A DNA stretch of 64,000 nucleotides from Mucilaginibacter flavidus. GTDB lineage: Bacteria; Bacteroidota; Bacteroidia; Sphingobacteriales; Sphingobacteriaceae. The position numbers were made by a program, and so were the translations under genes. The DNA is taken from assembly GCF_024055575.1 (NCBI RefSeq), contig NZ_JAMXOE010000005.1:62001-126000 (forward strand), in the 5' to 3' direction. Each line of letters starts with the position of its first letter. Position 1 is the stretch's first letter. The notes under the pieces are model-generated. The model worked only from the letters and a program-made list of their open reading frames with translations, did no database searches and was not told the DNA's origin. Of the stretch, positions 1-8,063 are shown one piece after another.

Positions 1-1
1 T

Positions 2-586
2 GCCGATAAGCCAACCATTGCATTTTATCTGCAGGATGGCGTCGAGGTATTGGACTTTGCCGGCCCGATGGAAGTATTTATTGCTGCGGGGTTTAATGTG
101 TTCACCGTATCAAAAAACTACAAGCCGCTACACTCGCAAACCATTTTATTTGTAATACCCGACTACACCATCAACGACGCCCCACCCGCAGATATTTTAG
201 CTGTTTTTGGCGGCAATACCAGTCCGACAACCGCCGACGATTCAGTTATGACCTGGATTAAAAAGCAAAAGGTAAAATCATATTTCTCGGTTTGTACCGG
301 CGCTTTTATACTGGGCAAAGCCGGCTTGCTTGATAATTTGACCGCTACCACCTATCATTTGCAAATTGATAATCTTGCTAAAGCATTCCCAAAAACCAAA
401 GTATTGGCTAATACGCGATTTGTAGATAATGGCAATGTAATTACCACTGCGGGCATTTCGGCCGGTATTGACGGCGCACTGCACCTGGTTGAAAAACTAC
501 GCGGCAGGGCTTATGCCGAAGGCGTTGCAAAAACCATTGAATATGATAAATGGGTGCCGGAGAATGGGCTGATAGTTGCAAAATAA
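2..586 (+). CDS. DJ-1/PfpI family protein (5' end outside window)
   Basis: The reading frame is open from the first bases of the window, so the N-terminus is missing; a TTG at 50 is internal, because the upstream codons encode a typical strand (IAFYLQDGVEVLDFAGP). The protein has the class I glutamine-amidotransferase-like fold of the DJ-1/PfpI superfamily: a strand ending in DFAGPMEVF, then FGGN, then the nucleophile-elbow Cys in SVCTGAFILGKAGLL (codon 293-295), followed by TTYHL and a GISAGIDGAL motif. The CTGAFILGKAGLL form resembles the isonitrile hydratase / GlxA-type N-terminal domain more than PfpI peptidase. No HTH domain follows, so it is a stand-alone enzyme-like domain. Substrate unknown. 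Confidence 0.85.
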   Translation, partial: ADKPTIAFYLQDGVEVLDFAGPMEVFIAAGFNVFTVSKNYKPLHSQTILFVIPDYTINDAPPADILAVFGGNTSPTTADDSVMTWIKKQKVKSYFSVCTGAFILGKAGLLDNLTATTYHLQIDNLAKAFPKTKVLANTRFVDNGNVITTAGISAGIDGALHLVEKLRGRAYAEGVAKTIEYDKWVPENGLIVAK

Positions 587-673
587 ACTAAGATTTATTG
601 GATTGGTTGGATTATAAGATTCTGTGAAAGGGGGTTTAAAATCCTGCAATCTCAAAAATCATGCAAATCGTGT

Positions 674-1390
674 TCAGGCAGCCTTCGAAATATATTTCAC
701 CAAACTCCTTTTTGCCACCGGCAGCAGGGTTTGCTCAAGCGGGAAGGTGATATCGCTTTGCACATAATAAACTGCCGGATTGGGCATGTATTGGTTGCGG
801 CGGATAAGCTTGAGTTTTAAGGCCTCTGGTGTATTAAAAATACTTTCCTCGTAGGTGTCAATAAAATTAATGTTGATGCCTCGGTACTTATCGTCCTTGT
901 TTTCAAATATGGTTATGTTATACTCGTAAATAAAGTTGGTGCGTTCGCGGCCGTTTCGGAGCGAAAAATAACCATTGAACGGTAACAGCGGAACAATCCC
1001 CACCGGGTCGATATTTAGCTGGCTTTCTACAAAATCGTAGATCTCTTTGCCGGTTTGTATGGCCGGATCCATTTTTTGCAGGGCGTAGGCTATTATCTGT
1101 TCAATTTCGCGCATCGAACTGTCGTCGTCTACAATTTTTTGATACGTGAGTTTGACAGCGGCAATGTCGGCCTGGGTTAAACGCTGCGGAAAGGCCTGCT
1201 GTAACATGCTTTTGTTCTTCTTAAAATACACCAGGTTATTGTAATGAAATATTAAATCGGTAAGATTGGGGTACAGCTTACTCTTGTCGAAATAGCGATT
1301 TATTTCCTGCAAATAATCGAGCAGGATATACTTTTTATACTCAAAATCGATTGAACCTTCAATAAACCAGTTAATGCCTAATGATTTCAT
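674..1390 (-). CDS. hypothetical protein, 238 aa
   Basis: This is a clean minus-strand frame with ordinary codon use and no signal peptide or membrane segment. The ATG at 1390 is chosen over an in-frame GTG at 1399, three codons upstream. The sequence is rich in aromatic and charged residues (LLDYLQEINRYFDKSKLYPNLTDL near the start) and has a mixed alpha/beta look; I recognise no catalytic motif. It is divergent from the RsmI-like gene at 1447 with only 56 bp between them, so the two promoters must overlap. Probably a conserved Sphingobacteria protein, but I cannot assign a function. Confidence 0.7.
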   Translation of the reverse strand: MKSLGINWFIEGSIDFEYKKYILLDYLQEINRYFDKSKLYPNLTDLIFHYNNLVYFKKNKSMLQQAFPQRLTQADIAAVKLTYQKIVDDDSSMREIEQIIAYALQKMDPAIQTGKEIYDFVESQLNIDPVGIVPLLPFNGYFSLRNGRERTNFIYEYNITIFENKDDKYRGININFIDTYEESIFNTPEALKLKLIRRNQYMPNPAVYYVQSDITFPLEQTLLPVAKRSLVKYISKAA

Positions 1391-1446
1391 ATTTTTCACT
1401 GCGCTTTAGGTAGCTTAAATTAAGTAAAAAACAGCAATTTTGCAAT

Positions 1447-2157
1447 ATGCCTTTAGGAACACTTTATTTAATACCCGTACCCCTTGCCGACGATGCCGCT
1501 GCAAAGTCATTCACCCCATATTTGGTTGATACCATAAACAATATCAAAGAATACATTGTGGAGAATGAAAAAACGGCCCGCAGGTTTTTAAAAGAGGCCG
1601 GGTTAAAAACACCGCAAAGCGAATTGCTAATACACGACTACGGCAAACACAACCGTGCAGATGGCACTGCGGAATTTTTTAAAGGACTGCAAGCGGGTAG
1701 CGATGTTGGCCTGATGAGCGAGGCGGGCTGCCCCGGCGTTGCCGACCCTGGCGCCGAACTGGTTGAAAAAGCGCACCGCATGGGTATAAAAGTTGTGCCG
1801 CTGGTTGGCCCAAGCTCTATTTTGATGGCGCTAATGGCTTCAGGCTTTAGCGGGCAGAGTTTTACGTTTCATGGTTATTTACCTATTGACAAGGCAGCAC
1901 GCAGTAAAAAGATAAAGGAGCTGGAAATGCTTTCTGAAAAAAACGATCAAACGCAGTTGTTTATCGAAACACCATTCCGCAACAACCCTATGCTGGAGGA
2001 GATTTTGAAAACCGCGCACCCCAAAACGCGTTTATGTATAGCCTGCGATATAACCGCGGCAACAGAATTTATCCAAACAAAAACCATCGCCGACTGGCAA
2101 AAGAAAGTACCCGAATTGCATAAAAGGCCCGCTATATTTTTAATATACCACAGATAA
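1447..2157 (+). CDS. RsmI-like SAM-dependent methyltransferase (tetrapyrrole methylase fold), 236 aa
   Basis: The N-terminus GTLYLIPVPL matches the first strand of the RsmI family (16S rRNA C1402 2'-O-methyltransferase), and the central SAM-site motif GLMSEAGCPGVADPGAELV is the family signature. LVGPSSILMALMASG and the FHGYLP turn follow as in RsmI. At 236 aa it lacks the roughly 45-residue C-terminal helical domain of E. coli RsmI and has an unusual N-terminal half (ARRFLKEAG, HDYGKHN), so it is more likely a Bacteroidota paralogue than the housekeeping RsmI; the substrate is unproven. Its TAA stop is followed with no gap by the TTG start of the monooxygenase gene in the same frame. Confidence 0.85.
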   Translation: MPLGTLYLIPVPLADDAAAKSFTPYLVDTINNIKEYIVENEKTARRFLKEAGLKTPQSELLIHDYGKHNRADGTAEFFKGLQAGSDVGLMSEAGCPGVADPGAELVEKAHRMGIKVVPLVGPSSILMALMASGFSGQSFTFHGYLPIDKAARSKKIKELEMLSEKNDQTQLFIETPFRNNPMLEEILKTAHPKTRLCIACDITAATEFIQTKTIADWQKKVPELHKRPAIFLIYHR

Positions 2158-3768
2158 TTGCTCATTACAGCAACACATACCAAAGTACTGATAGTTGGCG
2201 CCGGCCCATCCGGCCTGATGATGGCTGCACAGTTACTAAGATATGGCATCATCCCTATAATTATAGATATTAAACAAGGCCCCACCGACGAGTCGAAAGC
2301 GCTTGCGGTACAAGCACGCTCGCTGGAGATTTACCGGCAGATGGGTGCTATTGACCGTGTGATTGAAAACGGCAAACAGGCTAGAGGTGTAATTTTTAAC
2401 GAGGATGGTAAGCAAGTAGCCAGTCTGGCTATGGAAAATGTAGGCGAAGGACAAACGCGCTTCCCTTACATCCTGCTTTACCCGCAAAGCAAAAACGAGC
2501 GTCTGCTGCTTGATTATTTAACCCTTAACTGTTGCCCGGTTTATTGGGCGACTACCCTTAAATCGTTAAAACAGACTAATAGGCAGGTTGAAGTAGAATT
2601 GCACAATGGCGAAGACATTACTTTCATTAATTGTGACTGGGTAGTTGGATCTGATGGTGCACATAGTACGGTGCGCAAACAATTGAACATCCCGTTTGCA
2701 GGAGACACTTACAGCCATAATTTTTACCTGGCTGATGTGGAGCTGGGAGGTAATCATTTTGATAACGATAAGGTGAACCTGTTCCTGGCTAAAAATGGAT
2801 TCTCGGCTTTTTTCCCGATGCCGGAGGCCAGGCGTTTTCGTGTGTTGGGCAACCTGCCGGATGAGATGGTGAAAAAAGAAGATTTAACAATAGAAGACAT
2901 CCTGCCCGGACTCGAAAAAAACACTGGTAAACCAATAGAAATAAAAAAAACTTACTGGTTTACCAGCTACCACCTGCACCACCGTATGGCCGATAGCTTC
3001 AGGGTGCAGCGCTGTTTTTTGGTGGGCGATGCAGCGCATATCCATTCGCCGGTTGGCGGACAGGGTATGAACACCGGCTTGCAGGATGCCTATAACCTGG
3101 CCTGGAAATTGGCCGGAGTTGTTAACGGGCGATTTGATGAGAAAATATTAGACAGTTATGCCGCTGAACGGATGCCGGTAGCCAAAAGGTTACTAAGCAC
3201 CACCGATAAGGTGTTCAACATCATAATATCGCGCAACTGGATTAACCGGGTTTTTAAACGCTGGATAATACCCCCATTACTTAAGCTGGCTTGGGGTAAT
3301 GAAAAACTACGGGCAACATTTTTTAAACAGGTATCGCAAATTGCCATCAGCTATCGCGATAGCAGTATCAACCTGCATGTGGCCCAATCAACCCAAATAA
3401 AGGCCGGCGACAGGCTGCCGTACTTAAAAGTATTCGACGAAAAGAAACAACTGGAAACCGACCTGCACGAATGGTGTACTAAACCAGGCTTTACGCTTAT
3501 TGTATTAGGCAAATTGGCAGAAGGCGACCTGTTTGCCATCGCCAAATGGATAACCGTAAAATATCCCGGTATGCTTAACTTTTTCTACCTGCCGCAATCG
3601 ACAAAAAACCACCATATATTTGATGCATTTGAGGTAAATATCAAAGTGGGTAAATCAATAATCGTGCGGCCTGATATGTACATCGGCTTTATGAACGATA
3701 AGATCGATATGGTGCTGATGGAGAACTATTTAAAGAACGTTGTCGGGTTCATAGTTGACGGTTCATAG
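2158..3768 (+). CDS. FAD-dependent monooxygenase (PheA/TfdB, FAD_binding_3 type)
   Basis: This is a group A flavoprotein hydroxylase-like protein. The Rossmann FAD motif is VGAGPSGLMMAAQLLRYG near residue 14, the second FAD/NADPH motif is WVVGSDGAHSTVRKQL near residue 162, and the third is LVGDAAHIHSPVGGQGMNTG near residue 290. The 536-residue length fits, including a C-terminal thioredoxin-like region (residues 400-530) as in phenol hydroxylases. The start must be TTG at 2158 or another non-ATG codon: the in-frame TAA of the upstream methylase lies immediately before it, and no ATG occurs before the FAD motif. The likely reaction is NAD(P)H-dependent hydroxylation of an aromatic; the substrate cannot be read from sequence. 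Confidence 0.9.
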   Translation: MLITATHTKVLIVGAGPSGLMMAAQLLRYGIIPIIIDIKQGPTDESKALAVQARSLEIYRQMGAIDRVIENGKQARGVIFNEDGKQVASLAMENVGEGQTRFPYILLYPQSKNERLLLDYLTLNCCPVYWATTLKSLKQTNRQVEVELHNGEDITFINCDWVVGSDGAHSTVRKQLNIPFAGDTYSHNFYLADVELGGNHFDNDKVNLFLAKNGFSAFFPMPEARRFRVLGNLPDEMVKKEDLTIEDILPGLEKNTGKPIEIKKTYWFTSYHLHHRMADSFRVQRCFLVGDAAHIHSPVGGQGMNTGLQDAYNLAWKLAGVVNGRFDEKILDSYAAERMPVAKRLLSTTDKVFNIIISRNWINRVFKRWIIPPLLKLAWGNEKLRATFFKQVSQIAISYRDSSINLHVAQSTQIKAGDRLPYLKVFDEKKQLETDLHEWCTKPGFTLIVLGKLAEGDLFAIAKWITVKYPGMLNFFYLPQSTKNHHIFDAFEVNIKVGKSIIVRPDMYIGFMNDKIDMVLMENYLKNVVGFIVDGS

Positions 3769-3829
3769 TAACGATGGCAAAACGGGATGCTAATTTGAAT
3801 CAGAAGGCAAAAAAACATATTTTAGGGCA

Positions 3830-4369
3830 ATGAAAATCATCATTATTCTTTCGTTTATTTTGGTTCTGAGCTCCGAAACTAAATGCCAGGAACTGTTAAA
3901 TACTCAAGAAAGTTATATAATTAAATATGTGACAGGGCAAAATGGTAAACTCATACTTAAAAGGTATACACACGATATAGCTACTAATACCCACGGAGAT
4001 GTGCTGATATTCGGGTTTCCAACGCCCGAAGTAGAGAAAAGCGGGCTTTTTCAGGCAACGTTTTTCTTTTCGCCCGAGGGCAACTGCATTCATTATTTGT
4101 ATAGGTATTCAAATTATAAATCGTTATTGTTTATAGTTAATAATTTAGATAACCCTAATTCGGGTTTGATAAGGAAGAAAAACACCGCTTTGTGGACTTC
4201 GCAAAACGATGCCAGAACGACGATCACAGTTAAAAAAGATGCAGCGTTTGCGCAACCTCCTAATTTCGAAGTTAACTACATGCAGAGGCCTGTTAATTAT
4301 GTTCCATATAAAACGGAATTGGATGACGATATTCAAAAGATGTTTCCGGGAATAAAAAAACAAGAATAA
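3830..4369 (+). CDS. hypothetical secreted protein, 179 aa
   Basis: The protein starts with a short signal peptide (MKIIIILSFILVLSS, then a probable cut near ETKCQ) and has no further membrane segment, so it is probably periplasmic or surface-exposed. The mature part is mixed beta, with an aromatic-rich core (FFFSPEGNCIHYLYRYSNYK) and a VNYMQRPVNYVPYKTELDDD tail. No known domain is recognised. It lies 61 bp downstream of the monooxygenase on the same strand with its own plausible upstream region, and converges on the DUF779 gene. Confidence 0.65.
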   Translation: MKIIIILSFILVLSSETKCQELLNTQESYIIKYVTGQNGKLILKRYTHDIATNTHGDVLIFGFPTPEVEKSGLFQATFFFSPEGNCIHYLYRYSNYKSLLFIVNNLDNPNSGLIRKKNTALWTSQNDARTTITVKKDAAFAQPPNFEVNYMQRPVNYVPYKTELDDDIQKMFPGIKKQE

Positions 4370-4398
4370 AGCATTCCTTTATTTCTAACCGGGAGCAT

Positions 4399-4773
4399 TT
4401 AATCCTCTATAAACTCCACCGGCTCCAAATCCTTCATTTCCTCATCAGTAAACAGGCGGGAGTGGATCATAAAACGATAACCGGTAGGTATTTCGATTGA
4501 AAAGCTGGAACCACGGCCTTTGGTGATGCCGATGGTTAGCTGAGTATGCTGCCAGTATTCAAACTGATCTTTGCTCATCCAAAATTCGCACCCGTCAATA
4601 GTGCCAAGCTTAACATCGCTGCCACCAAGCTTAAACTCGCCTTTTTCGAAACACATAGGCGATGAGCCATCGCAACAGCCGCCGCTCTGGTGAAACATCA
4701 GGTCGCCGAAGCGGGCTTTAAGTTCTTTTATAAGATTGGAAGCTTCGGCATCAACTAATACTCTTTTTGTCAT
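4399..4773 (-). CDS. DUF779 family protein, partner of aldehyde dehydrogenase
   Basis: This 124-aa protein has the DUF779 hallmark near residue 28, a Cys-rich HQSGGCCDGSSPMC motif, followed by GEFKLGGSDVKLG and a C-terminal GYRFMIHSRLFTDEEM. DUF779 genes are commonly found next to ExaC/AldB-type acetaldehyde dehydrogenases, and this one lies just downstream of such a gene on the same strand; the molecular role is unknown. The ATG at 4773 (MTKRVLVDAEAS) is preferred. A longer frame to 4836 is only open because it runs into the intergenic inverted repeat at 4805-4888. Confidence 0.88.
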   Translation of the reverse strand: MTKRVLVDAEASNLIKELKARFGDLMFHQSGGCCDGSSPMCFEKGEFKLGGSDVKLGTIDGCEFWMSKDQFEYWQHTQLTIGITKGRGSSFSIEIPTGYRFMIHSRLFTDEEMKDLEPVEFIED

Positions 4774-4804
4774 GGGGTGGTTTTGTGCAAGATACAAAAA
4801 GGGA

Positions 4805-4888
4805 GATGTCATGGTGAGCCTGTCGAACCACGACATGCGGGCAAAAGCCTCTGCGCGCGTCGCCCTTCGACAGGCTCAGGGTGACATC
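4805..4888. repeat. imperfect inverted repeat between dehydrogenase and DUF779 genes
   Basis: Two 23-nt arms (4805-4827 and 4866-4888) are reverse complements with two mismatches, separated by 38 nt; the core word is GCCTGTCGAA / TTCGACAGGC. It lies between two minus-strand genes that are probably cotranscribed, so the mRNA would carry a strong hairpin there. Confidence 0.85.
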
Positions 4889-4910
4889 CCCTTATTAAAA
4901 CAATAAGATG

Positions 4911-6413
4911 CTAAAAAAAGCCCAGCTTGTTTTTATTGTATGATATCAGCATGTTTTTTGTTTGGCGATAGTGGCCCAGCATCATTTTGTGGTTTTCGCG
5001 GCCAAAGCCTGATTTTTTGTAACCGCCAAATGGTGCGTGGGCAGGATAAGCATGATAGTTGTTTACCCAAACCCTACCGGCTTGTATGGCACGCGGTACC
5101 TGGTAAATTTCGTGTGCGTCCCGGGTCCACACGCCGGCTCCAAGTCCGTATAAGGTATCGTTGGCAATGGCAATGGCTTCTTCGGTAGTTTTAAAGGTGG
5201 TAACGCAGGCAACAGGACCAAAAATTTCTTCCTGGAAAATGCGCATTTTGTTATGACCCTTAAACAGGGTTGGCTGAATATAATAGCCGCCGCCAAGTTC
5301 GCCGTCCAATTTTTTTACCTCGCCGCCACACAATACTTCCGCCCCTTCTTCGCGGCCAATTTTAAGGTACGATTGTATTTTTTCGTACTGATCGTTCGAT
5401 GCCTGGGCGCCCATCATGGTATCGCCGTCAAGCGGATTGCCCATTTTTATGGCGTTTGTACGCTCAATTACCCGCGACATAAACTTATCGTAAATGTTTT
5501 CGTGCACCAGAATACGCGACGGGCAGGTGCAAACTTCGCCCTGGTTTAAGGCAAACAAAACGGCACCCTCAATGGCCTTGTCGAAAAATTCATCATCGGC
5601 GGCACCTACCGATTCAAGGAAAATATTTGGCGATTTGCCGCCAAGTTCCATGGTTACGGGTATCAGGTTTTCTGAGGCGTACTGCATAATTAAACGACCG
5701 GTTGTTGTTTCGCCCGTAAACGAGACCTTGGCAATGCGCGGCGACGATGCCAGCGGCTTTCCTGCCTCAGGGCCGAAACCAGTAACAATATTTAATACGC
5801 CCGGAGGCAATATATCCTGTATCAGCTCCATCAGCACCATTATTGATGTTGGCGTTTGCTCGGCGGGTTTTACCACGCAGCAGTTGCCGGCGGCAAGGGC
5901 GGGAGCAATTTTCCAGGTAGCCATCAGTAAGGGGAAGTTCCACGGGATAATCTGGCCAACCACGCCAATAGGCTCGTGCAGGCAAATGCTTACGGTGTAT
6001 TCGTCATGCTCGGATATACCGCCTTCTTCGGCACGGATTACCCCGGCAAAGTAGCGGAAGTGGTCTATCACCAAAGGTAAATCGGCAGCCCTTGTTTCGC
6101 GGATGGCCTTGCCATTGTCAATACACTCAACAATTGCCAGGTATTCGAGATTAGCTTCAATAACATCAGCAATTTTATTAAGCAGCGATGCCCGGTATGC
6201 CGCTGACGATTTACCCCAGGTTGCAAATGCGGCGTGGGCGGCATCCAAAGCAAGTTCAATATCTTCCTTGCTCGAACGGGCCGCGAGTGTAAACGCCTTA
6301 CCATCAATAGGCGAAATGTTTTCAAAGTATTCGCCTTTAACCGGCGGCACAAATTTGCCGCCAATAAAATTGCCGTACTTTTCTTTAAAAGCTGGTTTTG
6401 CAGGAATGCTCAT
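4911..6413 (-). CDS. NAD(P)-dependent aldehyde dehydrogenase, acetaldehyde (ExaC/AldB) type
   Basis: This is a full-length 500-aa ALDH superfamily member. The cofactor site [22 protein letters not shown] is near residue 155, the general-base Glu is in [12 protein letters not shown], and the catalytic Cys is in [14 protein letters not shown] near residue 300. The C-terminus carries the ADH-class tail [20 protein letters not shown], as in ExaC and AldB. The expected reaction is oxidation of acetaldehyde or other short aldehydes to acids in the cytoplasm. DUF779 is immediately downstream and an AraC regulator is divergent 111 bp upstream, which together form the usual regulated aldehyde-oxidation unit. 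ATG at 6413 fits the family N-terminus. Confidence 0.95.
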   Translation of the reverse strand: MSIPAKPAFKEKYGNFIGGKFVPPVKGEYFENISPIDGKAFTLAARSSKEDIELALDAAHAAFATWGKSSAAYRASLLNKIADVIEANLEYLAIVECIDNGKAIRETRAADLPLVIDHFRYFAGVIRAEEGGISEHDEYTVSICLHEPIGVVGQIIPWNFPLLMATWKIAPALAAGNCCVVKPAEQTPTSIMVLMELIQDILPPGVLNIVTGFGPEAGKPLASSPRIAKVSFTGETTTGRLIMQYASENLIPVTMELGGKSPNIFLESVGAADDEFFDKAIEGAVLFALNQGEVCTCPSRILVHENIYDKFMSRVIERTNAIKMGNPLDGDTMMGAQASNDQYEKIQSYLKIGREEGAEVLCGGEVKKLDGELGGGYYIQPTLFKGHNKMRIFQEEIFGPVACVTTFKTTEEAIAIANDTLYGLGAGVWTRDAHEIYQVPRAIQAGRVWVNNYHAYPAHAPFGGYKKSGFGRENHKMMLGHYRQTKNMLISYNKNKLGFF

Positions 6414-6474
6414 GTTTTTTAAGTTTTAATTGGTGGCACTAATTTAGGTTTACCACAAACGGGGCATTTGCACG

Positions 6475-6504
6475 ATGGTATCAAATGGTAGCACAATGGT
6501 ATCA
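6475..6504. promoter_or_regulatory. three phased direct repeats, candidate operator for the AraC-type regulator
   Basis: ATGGTATCA (6475-6483), ATGGTAGCA (6485-6493) and ATGGTATCA (6496-6504) start 10 and 11 bp apart, so all three lie on one face of the helix. They sit in the 111-bp divergent region between the dehydrogenase and the AraC gene. Tandem direct repeats one turn apart are how AraC-family dimers usually bind. Assignment to this regulator is inference. Confidence 0.6.
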
Positions 6505-6524
6505 ATTTTTATAAGTTATTGTAA

Positions 6525-7499
6525 ATGAACAATAGTATACCTAATTTGTACTCGGGTAGCCCGCAACCAATTATTATGACCAATAAAAGCCTGGTATTGC
6601 CCCTGGCGCTTTCAAACCGCAAGGAAATAAGTACGCTTGTTGAAAACAGGAAGGCCTATACTTTGAACCAGTGCGAGCTTAATATTTTTGAAACCTACCA
6701 GCGCAGCGAGCTGGTGCCGCTCACTTTTAGCGACCTGGTAATTACCAGCATGCTGCGCGGCAAAAAGGTAATGCATTTGTTTGATCAGCCGGGATTTGAT
6801 TACCTGCCCGGCGAAACGGTGATAGTGCCGCCAAACATCACGATGAAGATTGATTTCCCGGAGGCAACGGCCAACCAGCCCTCGCAATGCACGGCGCTGG
6901 CCATAAACCAGCAGGAAATAATGAGCACGTTGGATTTTTTAAACGAAAATTATCCCCGCGAAGACAACCGCACGTGGAAACTGAACTATAACCAGTTCCA
7001 TTTTTTTAATAATTACGAGCTAGCCCAACTCATCAATAAGCTAATCCGCATCAGCACCGGGGATGCTTTGACTAAAGATGTGTTAGCCAATCTTACCCTA
7101 AAGGAACTGCTGATACGCATTATGCAGATGCAAAACCTGCACGAGGTAAACACCAACATGCACGAGTTGTCGCAAAGCAGCAGGTTTGCTTATGTCGTTG
7201 AGTATATCCGGATTCATCTTACTGAAAAACTGAATATCGATGCGCTTAGCCAGATGGCATTTATGAGCAAGCCCAGCTTTTTCCGGGCGTTTAAGCATGA
7301 GCTGGGGATATCGCCGGTTGATTATATTATTAAGGAAAGGATACAGTTTGCCAAGCAGTTGATGAATAATCCATATAACAGCATATCCGAAGCATGCTTT
7401 AAAGCTGGTTTTAATAACCTGAATTACTTTAGCAGGGCGTTTAAGAAGATTGAAGGGATAACGCCGAGTTTGTATAAGTCGGGAATAAGAAATGCCTGA
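6525..7499 (+). CDS. AraC family transcriptional regulator
   Basis: The C-terminal ~100 residues form a double helix-turn-helix of the AraC/XylS family: YIRIHLTEKLNIDALSQMAF, then MSKPSFFRAFKHELGISPVDYI, then second HTH ISEACFKAGFNNLNYFSRAFKK ending in GITPSLYK. The N-terminal ~190 residues match the cupin-like AraC_N ligand domain that goes with alcohol and aldehyde genes (PGETVIVPPNITMKIDFPEA). It is divergent from the aldehyde dehydrogenase and most probably controls it, perhaps with an aldehyde or derived signal. ATG at 6525 is used; a second ATG 17 codons later is possible. Confidence 0.9.
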   Translation: MNNSIPNLYSGSPQPIIMTNKSLVLPLALSNRKEISTLVENRKAYTLNQCELNIFETYQRSELVPLTFSDLVITSMLRGKKVMHLFDQPGFDYLPGETVIVPPNITMKIDFPEATANQPSQCTALAINQQEIMSTLDFLNENYPREDNRTWKLNYNQFHFFNNYELAQLINKLIRISTGDALTKDVLANLTLKELLIRIMQMQNLHEVNTNMHELSQSSRFAYVVEYIRIHLTEKLNIDALSQMAFMSKPSFFRAFKHELGISPVDYIIKERIQFAKQLMNNPYNSISEACFKAGFNNLNYFSRAFKKIEGITPSLYKSGIRNA

Positions 7500-7630
7500 A
7501 GCGATTACTCACTCAAGACACCAAAATTCCTTTTTGTCGTTCTGAGTGTCCATTTGGATTTCCGTAAAAAACATTGTGATGACGTAATGGATAGCTTCGA
7601 AGTCATATTTCTTCTTAGAACCTATAGCTC

Positions 7631-7887
7631 ACCCCGCTCAATTGCCGCGGAGGCTGTTACTTTTGTCTTGATACAAAAGTAACCAAAAAATCAAGTCAGC
7701 AGAAATGCTTCTTTGCGCTGCAGGCCTTTTACGCACAAAGCCGAAAAAACTGCGGGCTGGAATCTTTTTGCCGGACTACCCCATCCAGTGTAGACCCTGT
7801 ATGCAAAAATTCCCTATGCCCTGCCCGACGCACAGGCCGGCAGTTTTTTCGGCTTTCGTCCGAAGTTTATCTGCTGACGGGAAACCC
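7631..7887 (+). repeat. structured dispersed repeat, family I, copy A
   Basis: This is one of four same-orientation copies (others at 9237, 21381 and 25512). Its order is ACCCCGCTCAATTGCCGC head; hairpin with arms GTTACTTTTGT (7656-7666) and ACAAAAGTAAC (7673-7683); outer stem GTCAGCAGA (7695-7703) with TCTGCTGAC (7870-7878); inner stem CCGAAAAAACTGC (7741-7753) with GCAGTTTTTTCGG (7840-7852), a perfect 13-bp match. The stretch 7500-7630 before it shows no gene, and similarity to copy B extends about 40 bp upstream (GCTTCGAAG and TTTCTTCTTAGAAC words). Confidence 0.9.
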
Positions 7888-7931
7888 AAAGCACAAGATA
7901 CCCAAACCTAAAAATGAGAATGATAATCAGA

Positions 7932-8028
7932 CGCTTATAAATACGTCATTATAAGCGCGAGCGAAGAATCTTCTATGCGCGATGGTATGACGCATCCCTA
8001 TCAAATGTAAAAGATTCTTCACTCTGCT
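7932..8028. repeat. two short inverted repeats downstream of leuB
   Basis: CGCTTATAA and TTATAAGCG form a 9-bp perfect inverted repeat within 7932-7957. It is followed by GAAGAATCTT (about 7963-7972) and AAGATTCTTC (8010-8019). Both lie just after the leuB stop in the direction of transcription and may help end or protect the leu transcript; there is no clear U-tract. Confidence 0.5.
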
Positions 8029-8063
8029 CAGAATGACAAAGGTTTTTAGTTCTTCTTTGCTTA

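Noticed and set aside
4774..4836. N-terminal extension of the DUF779 protein
   Set aside because: The extension is encoded by the intergenic inverted repeat; the family start matches ATG at 4773.
7705..7911. Short open frames in the family I repeats (also 9198-9527, 21334-21678, 25497-25805), which encode similar peptides
   Set aside because: The peptides resemble each other only because the DNA repeats do. Different copies keep different frames open, and the nucleotide changes preserve stems rather than amino acids.
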